64,000 bases of DNA from Amycolatopsis sp. WAC 01376 (GTDB taxonomy: Bacteria > Actinomycetota > Actinomycetes > Mycobacteriales > Pseudonocardiaceae). The notes beneath the pieces are model-generated. The model searched no databases. It was not told the origin of the DNA and saw nothing but the letters and a program-made list of their open reading frames with translations. Positions 52,220 to 59,127 of the stretch are shown piece after piece. A program made the position numbers and the translations under genes. Positions within the stretch are counted from its first letter, which is position 1. Each line of letters opens with the position of its first letter. Where the stretch lies: the NCBI RefSeq assembly GCF_003947415.1, contig NZ_QHKL01000009.1, positions 248,001 to 312,000 on the forward strand, in the 5' to 3' direction.

Positions 52220-53323
52220 ATGCCCATCGGGCTGGATGAGATCAAGAGCCGCCTGCGGAAGTTCGCGACGGTCGAGGCGGCCGGTGTTTCGCCGCTGTAC
52301 GAGCACCTGGCGACGAAGGCGTCCGAGGACGACGACGTGGCCGGTCTGCTGACCGACGCCCGCGGCGGTGAAGCCCGCGGAACGCTGCTTTTGGCGACCG
52401 CGCACCGGCTCATCCAGGCCGACCCGATCCACCCGCTCTCGCGGTACTACCCGTCCGTCGGCGGTTTCGACGGCGTGGACTCGGAGACGTGGCCGCTGTT
52501 CCGCTCGTTCCTGCTGGAGCGGGCGGACAAGGCGCGGGCGATCATCTCCTCGCGGTACACGCAGACCAACGAGGTCCGCCGTGCCGCGCTGCTCTACCCC
52601 GCCATGACGACGGCGGCGAAGGAAGCGGGCGGCAAGATCGCGCTGCTCGAGGTCGGATGCAGTGCGGGGCTGCTCCTGGGCCTGGACAAGTACGCCTACC
52701 GGTACCAGTGCGACGGCGGCGAACAGCTCACCGCCGGTCCCGCGAAGACCGCGGTCGGCCTGCACTGCGCGCTGGACCTCGCGCCCGCCGCCGTCACGCC
52801 GAAGGTGCCGAAGAAGCTGACGATCACCGCCCGCGCCGGCCTCGACCGCGCCCCGGTGGACCTCGCCGACGAAGACGAACTGGCCTGGCTCGAAGCCTGC
52901 GTCTGGGCCGATCAGCCGGACCGGATCCGGCTCCTGCGCACGGCCGCGGCGGCTCAGGGCAAGCAGCGGCCGGACCTGATCGCCGGCGACGCAGTCGACG
53001 ATCTCGCCTCGGCGGCCGCCACCCTGCCCGCCGACGCGCCTCTCGTCGTGCTGACCAGCCACGTGCTCGCGTACCTGGGAGACCGGCGGGCGGACTTCCT
53101 CGAGGCGTTGCGGAAACTCGCCGCGGACCGGCCGCTCTGGTGGGTCAGCGAGGAGTTCTACGCCGCCGCGCTGGAGCATTTGGTGCCCGGCCGGGCCGAT
53201 CTGGCCGAACCAGCGGACCAGGCTGTGCTCGGCCTCGTCCGCTGGGACGCCGGTGTCCCGGACGTGCGTGCGCTGGCCAGGACGGCCCCGCACGGGCAGC
53301 GGATGACGTGGCTCCCGGTTTAG
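52220..53323 (+). CDS. DUF2332 family protein
   Basis: 367 residues, soluble. Recognisable family pattern LLEVGCSAGLLLGLDKYAY suggests a methyltransferase-like Rossmann loop, but no substrate has been assigned. ATG with GAGGGAG upstream. Function unknown. Confidence 0.8.
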   Translation: MPIGLDEIKSRLRKFATVEAAGVSPLYEHLATKASEDDDVAGLLTDARGGEARGTLLLATAHRLIQADPIHPLSRYYPSVGGFDGVDSETWPLFRSFLLERADKARAIISSRYTQTNEVRRAALLYPAMTTAAKEAGGKIALLEVGCSAGLLLGLDKYAYRYQCDGGEQLTAGPAKTAVGLHCALDLAPAAVTPKVPKKLTITARAGLDRAPVDLADEDELAWLEACVWADQPDRIRLLRTAAAAQGKQRPDLIAGDAVDDLASAAATLPADAPLVVLTSHVLAYLGDRRADFLEALRKLAADRPLWWVSEEFYAAALEHLVPGRADLAEPADQAVLGLVRWDAGVPDVRALARTAPHGQRMTWLPV

Positions 53324-53467
53324 CCCTGCCCGGACAGCGGCAGACCCGACTTCCGGGTTTACCCATTCGGCTCTTCGAAGATGTCGGCAAAGCATCGGGA
53401 AGGATAATTTTCACCTCCCGCGCCGCTTTATCCCCGCGTCATTCGCCGAATCGGACACGGCAGGTCG

Positions 53468-53896
53468 TCAAGACGGCGCGACGTCCCCGGTCGGCAGCAC
53501 TCCCCAGTCGCGCAGAGTGACGAACAGGAGTTCGGCCAACCGGCCCTCTTCGTCGAGTTCGATCAAGGTTCCGGCGTCGATCCACCGGGCGTCGTCGGCG
53601 TCGTCCCCTGCACGGAGAGTGCCGCCGTCGACCGCGCAGGCGTAATCGTGGATGTCGTACGGGCCGCGGCGGGCGTTGCCGACGTATGTGCGCGGTATCA
53701 CGTCGAGCCCGGTCTCTTCGCGCAGCTCCCGGATCACGGCCGCTTCGTCCGTTTCGCCTGGTTCAACCCGTCCGCCGGGAACCGACCACAGTCCACGTCC
53801 GGGTTCATTCGCGCGCCGGATCAGCAGAATCCGCCCGAGTTCGTCGTGGACGATGCCGCCGACACAGCGGACGGTGCTGTCCGAAACGGTGTTCAT
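53468..53896 (-). CDS. Nudix hydrolase
   Basis: 142 residues. Complete Nudix box: GGRVEPGETDEAAVIREL then REETGL. ATG at 53896 preferred over a longer frame. Hydrolyses a nucleoside diphosphate derivative; substrate unknown. Converges on DUF2332 with a 144-bp gap where I see no hairpin. Confidence 0.9.
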   Translation of the reverse strand: MNTVSDSTVRCVGGIVHDELGRILLIRRANEPGRGLWSVPGGRVEPGETDEAAVIRELREETGLDVIPRTYVGNARRGPYDIHDYACAVDGGTLRAGDDADDARWIDAGTLIELDEEGRLAELLFVTLRDWGVLPTGDVAPS

Positions 53897-54082
53897 TCCC
53901 GAATGGTAGACGCGGGCTTCCTGACAATGGCTGTCCTGTACACGGAGAGTAGCCGTACGGTACACTTCCCCTCGCCGGCTGACCCAAGCGCGGGACTTCC
54001 CTCCCGCGCGGGTGGAAGGTGCGGTACAAAATGAATAGTCAGTATCCGCAGTCAGTCACCGTAAGAGACAGGATTGATCGCT

Positions 54083-54244
54083 GTGAACGCGAAAAAGCTC
54101 CTCACTTTCGCAGGAATCGCGTTGGTGCTGTTCTTCGTGATCGCGCAGCCAGGTCAGGCCGCGGGCCTCGTGGGAAACATCATCGGCTTCCTGCGTGACT
54201 CGGCCGAATCGGTGATCACCTTCGTCAGCAACGTCTTCAGCTAG
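54083..54244 (+). CDS. 53-residue membrane peptide
   Basis: GTG to TAG, 53 residues: a positively charged start (NAKKLL), a hydrophobic helix (TFAGIALVLFFVIAQP) and a second amphipathic or membrane helix (IIGFLRDSAESVITFVS). It lies 24 bp before the PH-like gene, same strand. Small genes in this position are common in actinobacteria, as far as I recall. Function unknown. Confidence 0.75.
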   Translation: MNAKKLLTFAGIALVLFFVIAQPGQAAGLVGNIIGFLRDSAESVITFVSNVFS

Positions 54245-54268
54245 CGGGGGAGCGGATACTCTATCGGT

Positions 54269-54829
54269 ATGTTCGCCCCACGCGATCCAGACGAGTATCT
54301 TCTCGACACCGAGCGGCGGGTCATCAGGATCCGCCGGCACTGGGCTGTGCTGTTGTGGGAAACCTTCGAGACGGCCGCGTTGCTGGCCGTCTGCGTCCTG
54401 GTCTCCTACCTGTTGCCGCCCGCCGCGTGGGTCATCCAGAACATCCTCTGGTATGCCGCGTTGCTCATCATCCTGCGCTTCGCGTACGTGGTGATGGAGT
54501 GGTGGGTCGAGCGCCTGGTGGTCACGGACAAGCGGTTCGTGATGACCACCGGTGTCTTCACCACGAAAGTGCTGATGATGCCGATCACCAAGGTCACCGA
54601 CCTCACCTACGAGCGTTCGGCGTGGGGCCGGATGATGGGGTACGGGACCATGGTGGTCGAGTCCGCCGGTCAGATCCAGGCGCTGAACCGCATCGACTAC
54701 CTGCCGAAGCCGGAAGAGTTCTACGACACGATTTCCGAGCTCGTGTTCGGCGACAAGCAGAAGCAGGCCGAGCGCTTCTCGATGATCAAGGCGCAGCGTG
54801 CGGCACGCGGCAAGAAGAAGGTCGGTTAG
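54269..54829 (+). CDS. PH domain membrane protein (YdbT-like)
   Basis: 186 residues: two membrane helices (about 32-48 and 54-72) then a bacterial PH domain with ERLVVTDKRFVMTTGVFTTK and a strand 'YGTMVVESAGQ'. C-terminal Lys-rich tail. ATG at 54269. Often cotranscribed with a small hydrophobic peptide, as here. Confidence 0.86.
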   Translation: MFAPRDPDEYLLDTERRVIRIRRHWAVLLWETFETAALLAVCVLVSYLLPPAAWVIQNILWYAALLIILRFAYVVMEWWVERLVVTDKRFVMTTGVFTTKVLMMPITKVTDLTYERSAWGRMMGYGTMVVESAGQIQALNRIDYLPKPEEFYDTISELVFGDKQKQAERFSMIKAQRAARGKKKVG

Positions 54830-54880
54830 CGCAGGTCCCGGAGTCGCTGTGACCTGGCGCATCGTCGATACTGAGCGGCG

Positions 54881-55744
54881 ATGCGCATCGACCTGCACGC
54901 CCACTCCACCGCCTCCGACGGTACCGACAGCCCTGCCGGGCTGGTCGCCGCCGCCGCGAAGGCGGGCCTCGACGTCGTCGCGATCACCGATCACGACACC
55001 ACGGCCGGCTGGGCCCCGGCCGCCGAGGCACTCCCGCCAGGGCTCACCCTGGTGCCCGGCGCCGAGCTGTCCACGATCTCCGTCGACCCGGTGAGCGGAC
55101 GGCATATCAGCGTCCATCTGCTCGCGTACCTCTTCGACCCGGCGTCGCCCGCGGTCGTCGCCGAGCAGACCCGGCTGCGCTCCGAGCGGCGATGGCGGCT
55201 GCGCGTGATGGCCGCGGTGCTGGCCGCCGACGGCCTGCCGGTCGATCCCGACGAGGTCATGTCGCTGCTGCCCGAGGACGGTTCGGCCGGACGGCCCCAC
55301 CTCGCGCAGGCCCTGGTGCGGGCCGGTGTCGTCTCGTCGGTGAACGAGGCGTTCGGGAGCTACCTCGGAAACGGCAGCGGGTACTTCGTGGCGCGGCAGG
55401 ACACGCTCGTGGAGGACGCGATCGACATGATCGCGGCGGCGGGCGGGGTCACCGTCATCGCGCATCCCTTCGCGTACACGCGCGGCGCGACCATCACCGT
55501 CGACGTGCTCGCCGGGCTGGCGAAGCACGGCCTCACCGGCGTCGAGGTCGACCACCCGAACCACGACGAGGAGACGCGCGTCCGGCTGCACGGGCTGGCG
55601 GGGGAGCTGGGGCTCGTGCGCACCGGGTCGAGCGACTATCACGGCACGAACAAGACCATCGATCTCGGCGACGAGACCACCGATCCGCTCGCCTTCGAAG
55701 AACTCGTCGCGCGGGCGACCGGCTACGAGGTCGTGACCCGGTGA
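54881..55744 (+). CDS. PHP domain phosphoesterase
   Basis: 287 residues. Metal motifs IDLHAHSTASDG (His6, His8), AITDHDT, and later GSDYHG. Similar to YciV/Rnm-type 3',5'-nucleotide phosphatases that degrade pAp or RNA ends. ATG at 54881; stop overlaps the marC start (GTGA). Confidence 0.9.
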   Translation: MRIDLHAHSTASDGTDSPAGLVAAAAKAGLDVVAITDHDTTAGWAPAAEALPPGLTLVPGAELSTISVDPVSGRHISVHLLAYLFDPASPAVVAEQTRLRSERRWRLRVMAAVLAADGLPVDPDEVMSLLPEDGSAGRPHLAQALVRAGVVSSVNEAFGSYLGNGSGYFVARQDTLVEDAIDMIAAAGGVTVIAHPFAYTRGATITVDVLAGLAKHGLTGVEVDHPNHDEETRVRLHGLAGELGLVRTGSSDYHGTNKTIDLGDETTDPLAFEELVARATGYEVVTR

Positions 55745-56370
55745 CGATCACGGACTTCTTCGACGCGCGCCTGTTCATGAGCGCGACGATCACGCTGATC
55801 GTCATCATGGACCCGCCCGGCACGGTGCCGGTGTTCCTGAGCCTGACCGGCCGGAAATCGGTGGCGTTCCGCGCCAAGGCCGCGCGGCAGGCGGTGCTGG
55901 TCTCGTTACTGGTGATCTCGCTGTTCGCCGTTGCGGGACAAGCGATCCTGTCCTACCTCGGCATCGGGATCCCGGCGCTGCAGGGTGCGGGCGGGCTGTT
56001 GCTGCTGCTCATCGCGCTGCAACTGCTCACCGGCGAGACCGGCGGCGAGGCCGAGGCGGCGGGCGACGACGTCAACGTCGCGCTCGTGCCGCTCGGGACA
56101 CCGCTGCTCGCCGGCCCGGGCGCGATCGCAGCGACCATCGTCTTCGTGCGGCAGGCCGACGGGCACGTCGGCGCGTACGTGGCTCTCGCGCTTTCGATCG
56201 TGACTGTGCACTTCGTGCTGTACCTGTGCATGCGGTACTCGGGTGTGGTCATCCGGCTGATCAAGGAAAGCGGGATCACGCTGCTGGCGAAGATCGCCGG
56301 TCTGCTGCTGGCCGCGATCGCGGTCGAGCTGGTGGCGAACTCGGTGAAGGGCTTCATCGCGGGCACGTGA
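55741..56370 (+). CDS. MarC family integral membrane protein
   Basis: 209 residues, six hydrophobic helices, with the MarC signature IVIMDPPGTVPVFLSL and PLGTPLLAGPGAIA. GTG overlaps the PHP stop. A longer in-frame extension upstream is noncoding. Role unknown despite the name; not shown to give drug resistance. Confidence 0.9.
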   Translation: MTITDFFDARLFMSATITLIVIMDPPGTVPVFLSLTGRKSVAFRAKAARQAVLVSLLVISLFAVAGQAILSYLGIGIPALQGAGGLLLLLIALQLLTGETGGEAEAAGDDVNVALVPLGTPLLAGPGAIAATIVFVRQADGHVGAYVALALSIVTVHFVLYLCMRYSGVVIRLIKESGITLLAKIAGLLLAAIAVELVANSVKGFIAGT

Positions 56371-56385
56371 CCGGGCGCCGGTGAT

Positions 56386-56402
56386 AGCAAAGGTCCCTTG
56401 CT
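56386..56402. repeat. Short palindromic repeat R, copy 7
   Basis: Exact AGCAAAGGTCCCTTGCT, 15 bp past the marC stop. Confidence 0.9.
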
Positions 56403-56429
56403 CTCTCTCGTGCCCGGCCCCTCACCGTG

Positions 56430-56488
56430 CGTGCAATGAAAGGCTCCTTCCTTGCCAAATTTGCAAGGAAGGAGCCTTTCATTGCACG
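56430..56488. repeat. Long hairpin, family A, copy 5
   Basis: Perfect 26-bp stem beginning CGTGCAATGAAAGGCTCC around CAAATTT. Confidence 0.94.
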
Positions 56489-56494
56489 CGGCGG

Positions 56495-56545
56495 CCGTGA
56501 GGGCCTCCTTCCCTACCCTGAAGGTAGTGAAGGAGGCCCTCACGG
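56495..56545. repeat. Long hairpin, family C
   Basis: 23-bp stem with one mismatch, arm begins CCGTGAGGGCCTCCTTC, loop CTGAA. Confidence 0.93.
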
Positions 56546-56551
56546 ACAGGC
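56530..56551 (+). repeat. 22-bp direct repeat, left copy
   Basis: Begins AAGGAGGCCCTCACGG and ends ACAGGC; identical 22 bp at 56925. The left copy is the 3' arm of the hairpin plus six bases. Confidence 0.92.
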
Positions 56552-56556
56552 GCGTA

Positions 56557-56572
56557 GCTTAAGTTGATCTTG
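56557..56572 (+). repeat. 16-bp inverted repeat, left
   Basis: GCTTAAGTTGATCTTG, exact complement of 56901-56916, just inside the direct repeats. Confidence 0.92.
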
Positions 56573-56655
56573 GGCGGGTTTTGATCGCAAGTGGCGACGG
56601 TTGCCGCAGGTCAAGCGCTCGCTTGCCCTGGTCGACGGGAGCCGCCGCGCCTCTG

Positions 56656-56672
56656 GTGTCCACTGTGGACAC
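56656..56672. repeat. 17-bp dyad
   Basis: GTGTCCACTGTGGACAC, 8-bp arms around one T. Could be a protein site. Confidence 0.6.
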
Positions 56673-56722
56673 ATTTCGATGACTGAATGTCCGATTGATG
56701 ACGAAATGGGCGGTTCAGTCAA

Positions 56723-56774
56723 GGGGTCGTGAGTGGCAAAGGTCGCTCTAACCCTCATTGCCACTCACGACCCC
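56723..56774. repeat. Hairpin, family D
   Basis: Perfect 17-bp stem GGGGTCGTGAGTGGCAA with an 18-base loop. The stem shares GGGGTCGTGAGTGGC with the cassette arm at 35182. Confidence 0.92.
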
Positions 56775-56900
56775 CTCGCGTAGCTGCGCAAAGCGCCTAA
56801 ATCGGGCACCTGGATCCGGATTAACGTCCTGTGTGGACAGTTGTGCCCCGGGTCCGCTGCCGGTGACTTGTCCGGCTGATCGAGCAGACCGGCGGCCGCT

Positions 56901-56916
56901 CAAGATCAACTTAAGC
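56901..56916 (-). repeat. 16-bp inverted repeat, right
   Basis: CAAGATCAACTTAAGC, exact complement of 56557-56572. Confidence 0.92.
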
Positions 56917-56924
56917 GACGTGGC

Positions 56925-56946
56925 AAGGAGGCCCTCACGGACAGGC
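56925..56946 (+). repeat. 22-bp direct repeat, right copy; orphan family C arm
   Basis: Identical to 56530-56551 but without its partner arm. Confidence 0.9.
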
Positions 56947-56969
56947 ACGCTGCTGAGGGCCAAAGCGAT

Positions 56970-56986
56970 AGCAAAGGTCCCTTGCT
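56970..56986. repeat. Short palindromic repeat R, copy 8
   Basis: Exact AGCAAAGGTCCCTTGCT preceded by GCGAT, 66 bp upstream of the RecB-like gene. Confidence 0.9.
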
Positions 56987-57052
56987 CCCTTCCTGGGGAT
57001 CCCCTCGAAAAGTGTCGGTGGGGGTGCGTAGCGTTGCGGGCGGGGTGATCCG

Positions 57053-57913
57053 ATGGAGCAGATTGGTTTCGACTTCGGCGTCGAGGCGCCGCGCAAGCTG
57101 ACGAAGGTCTCGCCCGCGCGCCTCGCGACGTTCGAAGATTGCCCGCGCCGTTATCGCATGTCGTATCTGGACCGCCCGTCCCCGACACGCATCGGCGCTT
57201 GGGCGCACAGCACGCTCGGTGCGGTGGTGCACAACGCTTTGCGGGCGTTGTTCGACCTGCCGGTGATCAAACGCGTGCCGCAGCGGGCGATGGCGCTCGT
57301 CGCCGAACACTGGAAGGACGCCGGGTTCGAAGACACCGACCAGGCCGCCCGGTATCGAGCCAGGGCGAAGGCCTGGGTCGCGGAGTACGTCGAGCACAAC
57401 GACGTCAGCGTCGATCCGGTCGGGCTGGAGCGCTGGGTTTCCGCGCCGGTCACGCTCGAGCCGGGCAGCGGGCCCAGCCTCATCATCGAGGGCCGCGCCG
57501 ACCGCATCGACCAGCGTGGCCGGGAACTGGTGATCATCGACTACAAGACCGGCCGTCGTGAGCCGGACGAGTACGAGGCGCGCTCTTCGCAGGCCTTGGC
57601 GCTGTACGCGGTCGCCGCGGCCCGGACGCTGCGGACGCCGTGCTACCAGGTCGAGCTGCACCACGTGCCCACCGGGACCATCGCGGCCGCCGAGCACACC
57701 GAGGAGAGCCTCAAGCGGCATCTCCAACGCGCCGACGAGACCGCCGGGGACCTGCGCCTGGCAACGGATACCCTGGACGCCGGCGGCGACGAGGACGTGT
57801 TGTTCCCGGCGCGCCCGGGCCGCCGTTGCTCGTGGTGCGACTTCCGGCCCAGCTGCGCGGCAGGTCAGGAGGCCGGGCCCGCGGCTCAGCCGTGGGAGTT
57901 GCTGGCGCCCTAG
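57053..57913 (+). CDS. RecB-family PD-(D/E)XK nuclease, Fe-S type
   Basis: 286 residues, similar to the C-terminal nuclease of RecB/AddB. Catalytic core: IEGRADRID then VIIDYKTGRR (D-x-K). Cysteines at residue 30 (EDCPRRY) and three in RRCSWCDFRPSC near the end fit the four-Cys cluster of Fe-S nucleases. ATG with no strong ribosome site. M. tuberculosis has a similar free-standing nuclease (Rv2119, from memory). Confidence 0.9.
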   Translation: MEQIGFDFGVEAPRKLTKVSPARLATFEDCPRRYRMSYLDRPSPTRIGAWAHSTLGAVVHNALRALFDLPVIKRVPQRAMALVAEHWKDAGFEDTDQAARYRARAKAWVAEYVEHNDVSVDPVGLERWVSAPVTLEPGSGPSLIIEGRADRIDQRGRELVIIDYKTGRREPDEYEARSSQALALYAVAAARTLRTPCYQVELHHVPTGTIAAAEHTEESLKRHLQRADETAGDLRLATDTLDAGGDEDVLFPARPGRRCSWCDFRPSCAAGQEAGPAAQPWELLAP

Positions 57914-57947
57914 ATTCTCCAGATTCGACGATTGGACAGGCGAGGAC

Positions 57948-58292
57948 GTGTCGTCACCGGACACCGAAGAGCTCGCGACCACACCGCCGCCCGCGGAGCG
58001 GAACGCGCCCGCGGCGACCGAAGGCGGCCGGTTCTGGCGCGGGCTGACCGGATCGCTCGCGGCCGGGATGGCCGTGCTGGCGGTGTGCGTGGTCGCGATC
58101 GCCACGATCTGCCTGTTCACCGGCGCGCCGGGGCCCGGTCTCCTGATGCTGATCGGCCACCCGGTGGCCGCGGTGCTCGCCTTGCTGGCGCAGCGGGTCG
58201 TCGATGGGCGCACTGGCCGCGTCGCGGGCTTCGCGGGTCTTGGCGTCGTGGTGAGTGTGACGGCCGCCCTGAGCCTGTTCTGGTGGAGCTGA
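57948..58292 (+). CDS. Small membrane protein
   Basis: 114 residues: Pro/Glu-rich head and three membrane helices (MAVLAVCVVAIATICLF; LMLIGHPVAAVLALLA; AGFAGLGVVVSVTAALSLF). GTG at 57948 preceded by GGCGAGGAC. Follows the nuclease by 34 bp. No homologue recognised. Confidence 0.72.
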   Translation: MSSPDTEELATTPPPAERNAPAATEGGRFWRGLTGSLAAGMAVLAVCVVAIATICLFTGAPGPGLLMLIGHPVAAVLALLAQRVVDGRTGRVAGFAGLGVVVSVTAALSLFWWS

Positions 58293-58410
58293 CCGCGGCA
58301 GGAAAGTGCCATGGACCGGCGAACTGGCTCACGTCCCTGCGAAACTATGGCTCACTGGGCACGTCGTAGATGAACACGCTGCCCCGCAGCGAGGATGAAG
58401 GGCACCGTCG

Positions 58411-59085
58411 ATGACCTACCCACCCCAGCCAGGACAGCCCGACCAGGGCACTGGCGGGCAGCAGCAGTACCCAGGGCAGCAGCAGCCGGGACAGCAGTAT
58501 CCAGAGCAGCAGTACCCGCAGCAGCAGTACCCGCAGGGTGGTTACGACCAGAGCGGCGCGTACCCGCAGCAGCAGTACCCCGGCTACGGCCAGCAGCAGT
58601 ACGGCCAGAACCAGCAGTACGGACAGGGCTTCGGCGGGCCGCCCGCGCCCCCGAAGAACAACAAGACGGCCCTTCTGGTCGGCATCGCCGCCGCTGCCGT
58701 TGTCGTGGTCACGCTGGGTATCACGGGGTTCGTTGCTCCCGGGTTCTTCCTCGGTGACGACAAGCCCGGCAAACCGTCCGGCCCGGAAGGCACCGCGCAG
58801 GCGATCATCGACGGCATCAACGCCCACGACGGGGCCGCGTTGACGGCGCTCAAGTGCACGAACGCGGAAAAGGACATCGACCAGGTCATCGATCGAGTCA
58901 GCCAAGCGTCGGACGCCACGCTCGGCGCGGTCACGAAGGTCTCCGAGACCAAGTACACGGCGGCCGTCACGCTGAGCATCGCAGGGCGACCCGCCACCGC
59001 CACCGGCACGCTCGCGAGCGAAGACGGCAAGTGGTGCTGGAAGGAAGTCAGCCGGCTGCGCACCAAGTCCACGACGACGGGCTGA
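58411..59085 (+). CDS. Gln/Tyr/Pro-rich membrane protein
   Basis: 224 residues. Head of about 75 residues is a low-complexity QQYP repeat, then a membrane helix (LLVGIAAAAVVVVTLGITG) and an exported domain of about 110 residues similar to actinobacterial DUF4878 or lumazine-binding-like domains. Place and type fit Rv3209-like genes near rhlE. ATG at 58411. Function unknown. Confidence 0.75.
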   Translation: MTYPPQPGQPDQGTGGQQQYPGQQQPGQQYPEQQYPQQQYPQGGYDQSGAYPQQQYPGYGQQQYGQNQQYGQGFGGPPAPPKNNKTALLVGIAAAAVVVVTLGITGFVAPGFFLGDDKPGKPSGPEGTAQAIIDGINAHDGAALTALKCTNAEKDIDQVIDRVSQASDATLGAVTKVSETKYTAAVTLSIAGRPATATGTLASEDGKWCWKEVSRLRTKSTTTG

Positions 59086-59098
59086 CGACGGGGGCGAT

Positions 59099-59115
59099 AG
59101 CAAGGGACCTTTGCT
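59099..59115. repeat. Short palindromic repeat R, copy 9
   Basis: Exact AGCAAGGGACCTTTGCT flanked by GGCGAT and ATCGCC, so the total stem is 14 bp with one G-U: the most complete copy. At a convergent junction, 14 bp from both stops or less. Confidence 0.92.
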
Positions 59116-59127
59116 ATCGCCTGCCGG

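Larger units (their letters stand above)
56371..57052. other. Gene-free 682-bp repeat island
   Basis: Between marC and the RecB-like gene, same strand, no supported gene. Contains two R elements, one family A and one complete family C hairpin, an orphan family C arm, a family D stem, a short dyad, and a pair of inverted plus direct repeats spanning 56530-56946. Confidence 0.85.

Noticed and set aside
11289..56545. CRISPR array or phage attachment site
   Set aside because: Repeats are dispersed over the window, not evenly spaced; no cas genes, integrase or tRNA.
2620..56850. Recurrent TGTGGAC words (for example near 3241, 25580, 31035, 49033, 56664)
   Set aside because: Noticed within and between genes, but I could not show that the frequency exceeds codon bias; needs a count.
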